NCBI GenBank assembly: GCA_036023115.1
Contig: JAYKKT010000090.1
Coordinates: 27,549,501-27,613,500, forward strand
Direction of reading: 5' to 3'
From: Brasenia schreberi
Lineage: Eukaryota; Streptophyta; Magnoliopsida; Nymphaeales; Cabombaceae
DNA: 64,000 bases
The position numbers and the translations under genes were made by a program. The first letter of the stretch is position 1. Each line of letters opens with the position of its first letter. This document shows, one piece after another, positions 1 to 10,429 of this stretch. The notes beneath the pieces were generated by a model that saw only the letters and a list, made by a program, of their open reading frames with translations, was not told the origin of the DNA and did not search any database.

Positions 1-1630
1 AGTTATCCTCGTCGCTAGTATCCCCGGCAGCAAGGGGCGGAGGGACGAAAACTCCACGGACCCCTTGGACACCATTGTCCTTCCTGAGCCCCATCGACAC
101 CCCCATAATGCCCGTCCTCATCAACATGAAGGGCTACCTTGAGGAAGTCGGACACCTAACAAAGCTAAACCCTTAGGATGCGTGGCTCCCCATCTCTGAA
201 TCACGCAATGGCAATGCTCATTACTCTACTTTCCACAACCTCAATGTCGGCATTGGCTTCCATACCCTCCTTCTCCCCGTTGCCTTCGCCTTTCTCGGAT
301 GGTGCTAATTCCCTCAATACCATTTTCTCTTTCATTTCTTCGAACCATGAATTACTGGCGACATCGTTTTGTCTTATGAACTTGTTGAAAACCAATCCAA
401 CCTAGCTAGTACACCGATTAGATCTACTTGAAACTAAAGTACAATCGACTTCATGAACTTGGTCTTTCGTTTTTAGAACCATCATCATTCATGAAGTTTG
501 TTTTCTATGTTTTGTCTATACTGTTCGAGAAAGCAGAGTGATTGGAAGGAAACAATAAAATACGATCTTCGCTTTTCCACGGTTAAATGACTGCCATGAC
601 TGAAGATCGAGTTGAGTAGTCACTATTCATTATAGTTGATCTCAATTAAGAGTGAGGAAAAGGTTTGGTTTCAGCTTTGGCTTTGACTTTTAGAAAAATG
701 GAGTTACACCCTAATGCATGGTAAACTAAAAGCATCAAGTTGGTTTTCATTTGTTACCAATCTGTTGAAAAATGGATTCTCGAAGTCCTCTCTATACTAC
801 ATTCGAAGTGTGGCAGATTGGTACAAGCTTGTAGTTTTTCATAGTATTCGCTATGCTCATCTGGGAGGTGGGCTTTCGAATACCGGTGGTTTAGAACTAA
901 AAATGGATACCTCTTATCTGGTAATGAATATGATAAATTGTTTTTTTATCATAAAGACGAGAAAGTTGGTGTTATTTCTATTACATCAGTTCCTCTTCAT
1001 CCTGCCAGTCCCATGTTGTTACTAATTGATTTGATAACATCCGTTCCTCTTCATCCTGGAAGTTCCCATTTTGTTGATCATGATTTTCTTTCCTTAAAGT
1101 GGAATCCGATGATGAGTGAGTGTTTAGTTCTTCGCAATCAAAATACTTGTAGGACGTGGGGAATTTTATCATGCACATTTCTGGCAATTTTACACATTGT
1201 GGTTGTTGGTGAGGTTGCACGATGTGATGCTGGGACGGAGATACAACAAATATGTGGAGCTAGCTCAAGCATCGTTAGGTGAGCGAGATTTCTTCTCTTT
1301 GATCTTGTAAATCTTATTATTAGGTTGTGCTTCCCACAAAGTTAAAGGGAACAAATTACAGGGGAAAGGCTTGGTGTATATCTGTACATCATCATCTATG
1401 GTCTAACTAATGCACGCTTATGTGTGTACATGCACACATACTCACAACATGTTTGGCTTCTTAGTCATTTTTGAGTAGCTTTATGCTTCCAAACTGTTTC
1501 TCAAAGATTTTATTCCTTTCTATTCCAATACATGATGAAATGAAGATATTTTTGACACATAAAAACAAAATAGGCTTCTTTAGAAGTTAAAACTTAAAAA
1601 TAGAATTTGTTTATTTAGTTTGATTCACAT
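1..1630. other. Unrecognised AT-rich sequence at the window start
   Basis: I see no recognisable gene here. Short open frames exist (for example plus-strand frames at 178-405, 714-1025 and 938-1282) but they have no domain, biased composition or neighbouring exon that I recognise. The first 180 bases are more GC-rich than the rest and are open in one plus frame from base 2 to about 160, so they could be the end of something lying outside the window. Confidence 0.4.
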
Positions 1631-1720
1631 TTATCTAGTATGGGAAAAGGCCAAGTTGTTGTTGTTGTTTGTAGTTTGATTCACATTCACATTTATCTAG
1701 TATGGGATAGGCTTCTTTGA
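1621..1720 (+). repeat. Two short copies of the RTE LINE 3' tip
   Basis: The phrase CTAGTATGGGAAAAGGC followed by (TTG)n at 1637-1668 is the extreme 3' end of the RTE LINE seen at 7349-7373, 33506-33540 and 57354-57397. A second, shorter and altered copy lies at 1697-1718. Only tens of bases are present, so these are 3' tips or rearranged tails abutting the gag remnant of the gypsy element. Confidence 0.5.
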
Positions 1721-1726
1721 TCTTGT

Positions 1727-3195
1727 TTATTTGTTTATTCCCCGGATCACTACTTGCTTGGATTTTTTTATTATGATGAGAGAAGGTGGTGTGTGACAAG
1801 TAGTGGAATCCGTATGCGATGCATGCTCCAAACCATTTAAGAAAGCCGAGAAAACACATACCTCTTTTTCCTTTCCACTGGTGCTTGCGTGGTTGGGGAA
1901 GGGCTCTTTAAGAACGACTTGGGCAAACTCCGGTTCCTCGGTGACCCCCTGCTCTATCAAGTCCTCAATTTTATTTAAAAGAGAGTAACATTTATTTGTA
2001 TCATGACCCTTGAGCCGATGATACTTGCAAACTTTGTTCAAAAATTTTCCTTTCGGAGGTGTCTCCTTAGGAATAAGGAGGAGGGTTACCATTCCGTGGG
2101 CGAGTAGGAGGTCGAGGACCTCCGAGATGGGTTGCCCTAGTGGGGTATACTCCCTCTTTTCAAATGTTTTTTGAATTTTTTTTCCAATTTTTGGTTCATT
2201 CTTCTTTGAAGTGCCGGCCGGGTTCGTTTCGACTCGGACATTAGCAATTTTTTTGGGGTTTTGCCCCATTGTCCGCGGTGGGTAGCCCGTAAGTCCCTGG
2301 TTTTCAAATCGTGGTTTTTGAAGCATTTTTCCTTTCCATAAGTCATCGTAGACCCCCTTTTTTAGATTTGCTTCGAAGAGGGAAGCCTTTTTGATTAATT
2401 TATGGAAAGTTGAAATCTCGTGCAAAGAAAGAAGTGTTTTTAACTCCGTTTTGAAATTGTCAAGGATAAGCATTACTGCACATCCTTCGGAGATGGGCTC
2501 TCTCACTTGCCCGAGGAGGGACCTCCATCGAACGATGAATACATGTATATCCTCGCTCAATGCTTGTTTTATGTCTCTTAGGGTGTTCAAAGTGGGGGTC
2601 ACTTTCACGTTGTGAGAAAACTTTTGCATAAAACTATTCGCCAACTCTTCAAAAGTTGCGAATTGGCTTAGGTCGTAGGAAGCAAGCCATTTTAAAGCAG
2701 TTTTCTTAAGAGAGAGGAGGAACCAATATATCCATTTGGCAGAATCATTTTTCTTTTTATAGGCTCTACGAGAAAAGAGTTGCAGGTGGGATCTGAGATC
2801 CCCCGTGCCATCATACCGATGGAAGTTCGGTATGTCATCGTCACTATCTGTTTGGTAATCAGGAGAAAGAAAATCCGACAGTGCGTACGATCTTTTCTCT
2901 TTGTTTTAGTCTCTCAACAGTTGTTGGAGGGCTTTTCGATCCTTAAGTGTGTAAATGATTCGTAATATTGGTCACCCTCCATGACAGAGGTTTCTATGGG
3001 CTTTTTCGACTTGCTAGGTTTTTTCTTAGCCTTGGCGGGTTCGCCATTAGACGAGCAAGACTCGGCTGCCTCAACCTCTTGGCTAAGGACGGCGATCCTT
3101 GCTTCAAATTCCTCTCGCAAGTCTTCGAGCTTTTCCTTTTTGTTTTTGAAATTAATTTTTGAAAACATTTTGGAAAATGAACTTGATGAGCACAA
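1727..3195 (-). pseudogene. Ty3/gypsy gag remnant
   Basis: This is the capsid/nucleocapsid (gag) region of an LTR retrotransposon, read on the minus strand. The main open frame (2644 to 1727, 305 codons) holds a Retrotrans_gag-like core (EDIHVFIVRWRSLL) and, near its end, a zinc-knuckle-like CKYHRLKGHDTNKC pattern. Upstream, conserved gag text continues in other frames: at about 2645-2720 the peptide ALKWLASYDLSQFATFEEL is readable just before the open frame, and 2914-3195 encodes a lysine-rich N-terminal part with a coiled-coil-like LREEFEARIAVLSQEVEAAE stretch. At least one frameshift and stops separate these pieces, so the gene is dead. It sits just inside the primer binding site and long LTR at 3345-6004. 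No protease, reverse transcriptase or integrase follows on the left, so the element is truncated or rearranged near 1.7 kb. Confidence 0.75.
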
Positions 3196-3344
3196 GGCTC
3201 AGCTAGACACTTCATTGGAGTCTGAACTTGACATGATTCAAATTTTTGGAAATCCTATAAGTGCAAAAAGGCAAAAGTTAAACACTTTCCTTCAATTTTT
3301 TTTGGAAGTTTTTGATTTGTTGAATTGAAGTTTGCTTAAGACCC

Positions 3345-3364
3345 AAGTCCCACCGGGTGTGCCA
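3345..3364 (-). promoter_or_regulatory. Gypsy primer binding site
   Basis: On the minus strand this reads TGGCACACCCGGTGGGACTT, beginning with the TGG that pairs with the CCA end of a tRNA. It lies four bases inside the proposed LTR edge. The position, the TGG start and the gag downstream support the assignment; the exact tRNA was not determined. Confidence 0.65.
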
Positions 3365-3848
3365 ATTCTATAAACATGAAAATTTCCACTCCCAAGTTAG
3401 AAAACTCGAAGTGAACCTTTTCGTGCCTACGCTTGCGCGAGCGTGCCAGCTAGCTTACACAAACTAGCAAAGGTTTTCAAACATTTTTCTAACTTTAGCG
3501 ATTGTAGGCAAGCATACTCTTTTCGCTTTAAACCTTCTTCAACCGATGTCGGTTTAAGCGCTTAGGAACTTCGATTTTCAAACAAGTTTGACTTCAAACG
3601 AAGTGTTTTGACGAATTCGGGTTTGTACCTTTTTCTCATTTTATTACGACGGTTGGACGACCCTAAGTTATTGCAAGTTTTATTTGTTTAGGCCTGATGT
3701 GTGTGTGGAATGTGTGGCCTAATTTCAGCGTGGTTGGAGCGAGCGTTCGAGCGATTTGCCGCAATCAGCGGATGCAAAGATGCTATAAATTTTGTTTTGA
3801 GTTTTTGAGAACGATGATGCGAACTCACCCGAATTTAAATTCCACCCA

Positions 3849-4071
3849 CTTTTCTTTCACGAAAGTAAAACTCACACAAATTGAAAGTGCAACTACTCTA
3901 CTTTCACGAAAGTAAAACTCACGCTAATTGAAAGTGCAGACCCTCTACTTTCACGAAAGTAAAACTCACGCGAATTCAAAGTGTAGACCCTCTACTTTCA
4001 CGAAAGTAAAACTCACGCGAATTCAAAGTACAGACCCTCTACTTTCACGAAAGTAAAACTCACGCGAATTG

Positions 4072-4072
<1 letters not shown>
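3849..4072. repeat. 47-bp tandem array inside the LTR
   Basis: Units starting CTTTCACGAAAGTAAAACTC begin at 3901, 3948, 3995 and 4042, exactly 47 bases apart, with a more diverged unit before 3901 and a truncated last unit. Each unit holds the small palindrome CTTTCACGAAAG. Confidence 0.9.

Positions 4073-4118
<46 letters not shown>
4072..4118. repeat. (A)n(TA)n microsatellite in the LTR
   Basis: A run of 18 A residues is followed by about 14 TA repeats, joining the 47-bp array to the next array. Confidence 0.95.
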
Positions 4119-4121
<3 letters not shown>

Positions 4122-4129
4122 GCTTAAGA

Positions 4130-4350
4130 GAGCGAAAAGGCTCGAGTGCACGTGAGAGTAAAGAGCGGAAAGGCTCGAGTGCTCATGGGTGTGCTCGTGT
4201 TCAATCCACTAATTTAAGAGCGAAAAGGCTCAAGTGCTTGTGAGTGTAAAGAGCGAAAAGACTCGAGTGCACGTGGGTGTGATCGTGTTCATCCACCAGT
4301 TAAGAGCGAAAAGGCTCAAGTGCTCGTGGGTGCGATCGTGTTCATGCACA
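4130..4350. repeat. 85-88-bp tandem array inside the LTR
   Basis: Units starting GAGCGAAAAGGCTC begin at 4130, 4218 and 4303. Each unit is itself a doublet (GAGCGAAAAG...GTAAAGAGCG...) and ends in a GATCGTGTTCAT-like phrase. Confidence 0.85.
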
Positions 4351-4950
4351 AATATTATAACATGGGGAGAGACTTCGCTCCATTACTACAACCCCGTTCC
4401 GAATTGAATTTAAGAGAGAAAGCGGTTTAAAATCAAAGTTTTAAAAAACTATAATTTTTCTCTTCGATAGAGCTCATGGTTCGGTTTGATGCAACCCTCT
4501 TTTTGGTGTGGTTCGACCAGGTCAAGTAAACCCGAAGGTGCAACCACCTTAGCCTTCCAGGTTTAGCCCCAAGTTGGTGCGGTTTGGTGCTTGGGTTTAG
4601 CCCAAGTTGCAGCCGTGTAGTGTCTCCAAGGTAGCCCACTTGGTCCAAGGTGTAGCCATCCTAGCCATGTACTTTGTTGCAGCCGGTCCACCAAGGTAGA
4701 GCCCACTTTGGTCAACACACCACCTTGGTGCAGCAGGTCCCTAGCCGAGCCCTAGGTGCAGCCCACCTCTCTAAGGTGCAACCAATTCACTTGGGTCAAG
4801 AGCTAGCCCACGGTTTGGGCTTGGTGTTCGGTCAAGTCCACCCCAAGCCTAACAGAGTACTCCTTGGTCAACCCTCCATGGTGCAACCACCCTAGCCGAG
4901 TTTGAGCCCACTTGGTTTAGGAGCTCACCTTGGCCAAGCCTTGACTCCAC

Positions 4951-5215
4951 CTTTGTTGACCTTCTTTGACTTGAACTCCACGTGAAACACCTTTGCTTGA
5001 GCTAGTCCTCCTCTTGATCAAGCCCACAAGCCCACCTTTGCTGACCTTCTTTGACTTGATCTCCACATGAAACACCTTTGCTTGAGCTAGTCCTCCTCTT
5101 GATCAAGCCCACAAGTCCACCTTTATTGACCTTCTTTGACTTGAACTCCACGTGAAACACCTTTGCTTGAGCTAGTCCTCCTCTTGGTAAAGCCCACAAG
5201 CCCACTTTTGTTGAC
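4951..5215. repeat. 85-bp tandem array inside the LTR
   Basis: Units starting CTTTGTTGACCTTCTTTGAC begin at 4951, 5036 and 5121 (85-base period), with a partial fourth near 5206. They carry the phrase TTGCTTGAGCTAGTCCTCCT. Confidence 0.9.
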
Positions 5216-5288
5216 TTTCACACACTCTCTCTCCTCCTTTCCCAAAGCCCCAATTTTTCCAAGAGAGTTCACGTGAACCCCCTTGGCC

Positions 5289-5299
5289 CTATTTATAGG
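5289..5299 (-). promoter_or_regulatory. Probable TATA box of the gypsy LTR
   Basis: The minus strand reads CCTATAAATAGGGCC. This is a close plant TATA box, inside the LTR and in the orientation of gag, so it is the likely transcription start region of the element. Confidence 0.55.
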
Positions 5300-6033
5300 C
5301 CAAGGGTGGTTCTTTGGATCAGGTTTGGATCCTAAGATCCAACCCGATCCAATCTTCAGTGGGACTTGATCTGAATCTTTTGGTCCATATCCAATCCAAA
5401 CATTTTCTTTTGCGTAATTTTTTTGGCGCATGAAACGGACGATTTTCGAGTGGGCTCCATTTCCTCAATGATCCGATTTTAGCTTGGGTTTTTCCCAGCT
5501 TCTTTAACCAACCAATGTCTTGCTTTTTAGGACTTTTTTATGTTTGATTTGATCCGTCTGTTCCCGTCTTGGGCTTATTTTTTATGAGGTCGATCCTAGA
5601 TTTTCGAACGGACTCTGATTTTCATTTTGACAGGCCTGGTTCTTGATTTTTGAGGGTTTCATCAGGGACTTGGTTTCATTTTGCACTTTTGAAGCTGAAC
5701 TTGTCTTTTGAAATGAACACCAGTTTCGATCTTCCGTCTCGTTTTTATCCGAATGGGTTGGGCCTCTCCTTCACTTTTTGACCTGATCTCGAGCTGGATT
5801 TTGGATCGGGTTTCACCTGTCTGTTTGAGTTGTTTTGCAATCCTTGTGTTTTTTATTTGAATTCAAAACCTTTATTTTGAAATATTTTCTGAAAAATGTT
5901 TAAACTTCAAAATTTCGGGGTTTTAAAAGTTCAAAACAAGGTTGTGAGCTGTTTTTCGAAATTCAGGAGTTTGTTGAAAACATTCCCATTTTGGGGTGTT
6001 TACATTGACATTTCTTAGAAATTAGAGAACCCA

Positions 6034-6055
6034 TTATATATATATATATATATAT
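6034..6055. repeat. (TA)n microsatellite
   Basis: About 11 TA repeats just right of the gypsy LTR edge. Confidence 0.9.
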
Positions 6056-6139
6056 TCATAAATAAAAGTGTATTGTTAAATCCGCTATATCCCCGCTACC
6101 GTTATATCAGGGTCGACCACTAACAACCCGCTAACTATT

Positions 6140-7373
6140 ATTGATAACATAGGGTATAAGTGTACACGCTTTCCATTCTTTGGGCATCTTTTGGCTTCTC
6201 TATATTCCATTAAATAGTCTTATAAGCCAAGTGATTCATGTTTCTCTTAGGATTTTCCAAACTTATATAGGAATATTGCCTGGTCCTACCGATTTACCAC
6301 CCATATAATATAATATTCCTAAAAGTATGAAAAATCCTAAAAGAGACATAGATCACTTGACTCATAAGACTATTTAATAAAATATGAAGAAACCAAAAGA
6401 TGTTTGAAGAATGGAGATCTAATATACTTATACCCATATACAAGAACAAGAGAGATAAGAAGGAATGATAAAACTTTTTTGAAGTTAATATTGGGTTATA
6501 TTAGGGATCTTTAAGTCCATATTTATTTATATTAGTCACTGATGAGTTAACAAAACATACTCAAGATGAAGTACCATGGTGTATGATATATGCAGATGAC
6601 ATTGTGTTAGTGGATGAGTCTAAGGAAAAAGTTGGAACTATGGAGAGCCACATTAGAAAGTAAAGGCTTTCGACTTAGTAAAACAAAGATAAAATATATG
6701 AAATGTAAGTTTGATCATTTTGTTACTTTAGAGGACATAAAAATTAAGATTGATGCCCATTACATCCCTCATAAGTAAAGTTTTAAATGCCTAGTGTCAG
6801 TTTTTTAGAGTGATGGAAAACTTGATGGAGATGTTATGCATATAATCAATGCATGTGGTTAAAATGGAGAGGAGCATAAGGTATTTTATGTAACAAGTAA
6901 ATACAAGTTGAAAGGTAAATATTATAGGACAACAATTAGACCTGTTATATTTTATGATTATAAATATTGAGTAGTTAAGACTTGCTATGTTTTATGGTTA
7001 TGAGTATTGAGCATTTAATCGTCAATATGTACAAAAGATGTCCGAGGTAGAAATGAAAATGTTGAGATGGATGAGTGGTCACATTATTAGAAATACATTG
7101 GGAGTGACACCAATAAAACCTAAAATGAAAAAAAATCATTTAAGATGGTTTGAACATGTAAAAGACGATCAAAGGAAGCACCATTCAGAAAGTACGAAAA
7201 ATAGGATTGTGAAAATGTTAAAAGAGGAAGAGGAATACCACAAAAGTCTTGAAAGAAAACAATAAAGAATGATCCAACTCATGTTGAGTTAACGATTAGC
7301 ATGATACATGATAGGGCTATGTGGAAACAATTAGCTGACACCATCTAGTATGGAAAAAGGCTTAGTTGTTGTC
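6140..7373 (+). mobile_element. RTE-type LINE, 5'-inverted and internally deleted copy
   Basis: The plus-strand part (about 6309-7373) reads toward a typical 3' end, CTAGTATGGAAAAAGGCTTAG plus a TTG-rich tail. It includes the reverse transcriptase catalytic motif YADD (6589-6600, in the context [14 protein letters not shown]) and a C-terminal open frame at 7038-7265. The leftmost part (6152-6300) carries the same LINE in the opposite orientation and forms a hairpin of roughly 125-base arms with 6309-6436. This head-to-head inversion is the expected result of twin priming during LINE insertion. Sequence between the RT start and the YADD region is missing relative to the 33.5-36.3 kb copy. Many stops and frameshifts make it inactive. 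Confidence 0.75.
7038..7265 (+). pseudogene. LINE C-terminal domain fragment
   Basis: This 75-codon frame (MKMLRWMSGHIIRNTLGV...HLRWFEHVK) matches, residue by residue, the C-terminal part of the LINEs at 33534-33932 and 56951-57358, where the motif reads LRWFGHIERR. The region lies after the reverse transcriptase in RTE-type LINEs. It is a remnant, lacking the N-terminal domains in frame. Confidence 0.7.
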
Positions 7374-8155
7374 GTATATTAAAAACCAAAATGCCACACA
7401 ATCTCAAAATTGGATTATCCAATCTATCAAGTGAATCATTCAAAAGTGAAATTAACAACTTCTGGTAGGTGTTGCCCTTTATAATTTATGGCAAATAGTG
7501 AAAATCTACGGACATGATACTATCAAGTTTCATATATTCAGTGTTCACGTCAATTGTTACTGTATTTTATTATGCAATTTCACCAATCATGTCACACGTA
7601 TGAGGAACATGTAGCACCCTCGTGTCCATAGTGACAGCCTTTAGACCTCTGCTGGAACAAGTGACAGACAACTCTCCCACAACTTACTAGTTAAATCATG
7701 AAGCACATACGCTTATCTAAGCATTAGCCTCTGAAACACCTATCTCGCACACGTATAGGATCAAATAACAAGAACGAATTTCAATCCCCCAAGAAGCACA
7801 ACAAGGAGAACATAAACATCAATCACATAAATAATAAGTCCCAAACATTAATCTGAAACTGACAATAAAAATCACATACCAGAAATCAAATCCATGAAGC
7901 AACAAAAATTAAAAGTACTTAATCGTTCAACATAATTTGATAAGGTCTTCCGGACTCTAAACAGTGACCATGGGAAGATTACAGAAGTGTGAATAGGAAA
8001 TATAGGAAATCAAACTCAATAATCAACAACAAAAAATGGAAAAGGTAGCGAAGATGTTGAACAACGACGACGAATCCATTAATTGCTATAATATGTTAAG
8101 TTTTTCTATCTAAACAACAGACAAGGACAGAAAAAAATCAATAAGAAAACGTTCT
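7374..8155 (-). repeat. Duplicated SDE2 intron-1 segment (copy A)
   Basis: From 7374 the sequence matches 15722-16580, the exon-1-proximal part of SDE2 intron 1, nearly base for base, with small indels. The match starts exactly where the LINE tail ends. It shows that the exon at 8156-8791 was copied as genomic DNA, intron included, and not as a retrocopy. Confidence 0.85.
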
Positions 8156-8791
8156 TTACCAAAGCTTCAAACGTTTCGATGGCTGAGCTTCCTCTTCCAC
8201 AACCTTGCCTTTCCCTTTCGCACTTAGGTTGCCAAATGATTCATGTACGGCAGCGCGCACTTCATCAATCGACTTGGACGATTCCTCCCTGTACTTCTCC
8301 AGATAGTTCTCAGAACGATCGCCGCTAGGTCTCTTCTTATCCTTCTTCATCTGTTTCTTCAAGAACTCCTCCGCAACCTTCTCGAGCTTCCGCTCCTCGG
8401 CTTCGGACTTCCACTCCTCCAACTTCCGCTCGGCGTTCACGTGGCGGAGCCTCCGCCCGCTCATATCTCTGCACGCATCAAAATTATTGGTTTTCTTCTG
8501 CCCCGCCTTCGTCGCCGCGCCTCGCAGCAGCGATCCAAACCCTCCCTTGCCCCCGCGGAGACGCAGAAGGAGGTTGATCGAGGGAAACAACCCGGAAACA
8601 TCTGGCTTTAGCACGCAATCGTCCGCGATCACCCGAGTTCCGGAGACGAGCCGTTGTACGGACGGAGGAATCAGGGTTTCCGCGTAGATCCGTTGCTTCA
8701 AGGAGAGGCCAGTGAGATTGGAGCCACCGATCTGAAGGCACAGAGAATGGCCATCGAAATTGCGCACGAATACCTGAGTGGGAACCGCCAT
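8156..8791 (-). pseudogene. Orphan duplicated first exon of SDE2 (ubiquitin-like domain)
   Basis: This frame encodes 211 residues about 94% identical to the first exon of the complete SDE2 gene at 12548-17216. It holds the ubiquitin-like fold (about residues 1-81), the RLRGGKGG processing site (cleavage expected between G81 and K82), and the basic [22 protein letters not shown] region. The frame ends TGGTAA, where the TAA is part of a conserved splice donor (TTTG followed by GTAAAG). Exons 2 and 3, which carry the acidic linker and SAP domain, are absent to the left, where LINE and gypsy sequence begins. It is therefore a partial gene copy. The frame is entirely open, so a truncated protein from read-through into the intron stop is possible if it is transcribed. 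Confidence 0.8.
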
Positions 8792-8860
8792 GGCCGAAGA
8801 GGGATGATCGGAGATTGATATATCGGAATGAGCAGAGCGATGGGCTAGGCGAAACTTCTC

Positions 8861-9126
8861 GACTGTTGACCGAAAGAGAACTATAACAGAACAAATGCAC
8901 AGGGGCGAGGATGAAGTGAAGGCGCCGCGACTTTCCTACCCTCGAGGAAGCGACCCTGATACCACAAAAACGCAACAGGATCGCGCGAAACCGCTCTGAC
9001 TGTTGACCGAACGAGAGAGGAACCAATGGACCGGAGCGAGGATGAGGTGAAGGAGCTGTGCCACGACGTTCCAGCCCTCGAGGGAGCGACGCTGACCCAC
9101 AAAAAACGTAACAGGATGACGCACAC
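8861..9126. repeat. 137-bp tandem duplication upstream of SDE2 copy A
   Basis: Two units begin GACTGTTGACCGAA at 8861 and 8998. They share the phrases GCGAGGATGA and ACAGGAT at matching positions. They lie in the presumed 5' flank of the orphan exon, are GC-rich, and are absent from the 5' flank of the complete gene. Confidence 0.85.
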
Positions 9127-10380
9127 CCAAATTGGTATTAGCACACCTCGTTTTTCAAGAGTTTCTCCGAAAATGCTTCTGTTAAATTTCGGTATTTAAA
9201 GACAATTGAATTGTAACATGGAATAACATGAAATTGCTATTCGAGAACATGAAATGGTTAACTAGATTCGGGAACACGAAATGGCTATCCGTATGGATAG
9301 AAATGATATCAATGGATAGGATCTATATCCAAATCTAAATCTAGTTTTGAATTGGATTAGTTGGGCCTGGTAAGTGGTAACAGAATAAGGATGCAGTTCA
9401 CCACCGAATCCATATCGAGGTCATGTTTGGTTCGCGGGTGAAACAACACACATATAGGTTGAAGAATGGAATCACATTCCTTTGTGATTTTGTTTCACTG
9501 TGAATGTCACATATAGTATTATGAATCTGATCTTATATGTTGTCATATTCAATTTTATCATGCAAATCTTATAGTATTTACATTTTAATCTTAAATCTTC
9601 AGCTTGTGCATTAATCTTGGTTAGATGCAAACTAAGCAATGGCACACACATACACGAATTTAAAAGCTAGTGTATGAAACCAAAACAAATATTTTCTCAA
9701 CAAACACTAGGTTTTCTCTCTCTCTCTCTCTCTATTTATTTATCTCTCTCTCTATATATATATAAACACATATACTGGTTTTCTTCGTAATACTTGATAA
9801 TATATTATAAAACTAAAAATCACAATTTTTATAAATTAATAATCTAACAAAGTAGTCATGAGTGAATGAAGTAGCTTATAGTATAAAAATAAGGAACATA
9901 AAGCACTCTGCTATGCACAAACTTTGATTTTGCTATTCATACACCCTTAGCACCTATTCTATCTAAAATACCATCACCACACTCTCTCTTCTCCTTCTTT
10001 TGCCCCATCATATGACATCTCCTATACTATTTTTTACTTCTCTCTTCCTTTTCTCGACCATCTTTCCATTCTCTCTCTTACTAGGGCACATATCTTCACC
10101 GGTCACTTTTATCACTCTCATAATGGCGGTATGAGGTATATTTCTCCCTCCTTTTCCCCTTCTCCCTCCTTCCCTCTCCTCTATTTTTTTTCTTTTTCTT
10201 TCTTTTTTCAACCTATTTATTTCAAGGAGCATACACTCACTCCATTTGGCATATGCTTCCAAAAACAATACAAGCTTAAGCACATTCATTTAAGAAACCA
10301 AACGCCAGCTTGACATCTACTCCATGCACAGGATGCACCCAAATGCATGAAGCAATCACCTAAGTTGGTGTCCACTATGT
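9127..10380. other. Intergenic AT-rich sequence with duplicated segment
   Basis: No gene is recognised. The part 9200-9660 is similar to 22200-22500 (for example TTTATCATGCAAATCTTATA and CTTAATCTTGGTTAGATGCA are shared, give or take single bases). A (TC)n(TA)n microsatellite lies at 9714-9764, and 10137-10210 is a long pyrimidine-rich tract. Confidence 0.55.
9714..9764. repeat. Compound (TC)n(TA)n microsatellite
   Basis: TC repeats, interrupted by ATTTATTTA, continue into TA repeats. Confidence 0.9.
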
Positions 10381-10429
10381 GATGGATGTCTCCCTCGCTA
10401 TCTTTTTTCTTATTTTTATCCCTTCTTCG

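Larger units (their letters stand above)
3369..6004 (-). repeat. Long 5' LTR of the gypsy element (about 2.6 kb)
   Basis: The plus-strand edges are TATAAACA at 3369 and TGTTTACA at 5997-6004. On the minus strand the LTR therefore starts TGTAAACA and ends TGTTTATA, an inverted terminal repeat with one C-to-T change in the canonical CA end. A primer binding site follows after four bases. The LTR contains three different tandem arrays (3901-4072, 4130-4350, 4951-5215) and a TATA box at about 5289-5299. The second LTR is not in the window, so the left boundary rests on the terminal repeat plus primer site rather than on a pairwise match. Confidence 0.65.

Noticed and set aside
3849..4072. CRISPR-like regular repeat of 47 bases
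   Set aside because: The units are contiguous with no unique spacers, in a plant LTR. It is a simple tandem array.
8484..9026. Open frame of 180 codons on the minus strand over SDE2 copy A
   Set aside because: It is an alternative frame of the duplicated exon and its GC-rich 5' flank. The conserved protein is in the frame starting at 8791.
10008..10289. 93-codon minus-strand frame rich in Lys, Arg and Glu
   Set aside because: It arises from a pyrimidine-rich tract (purine-rich on the coding strand) and has no other support.
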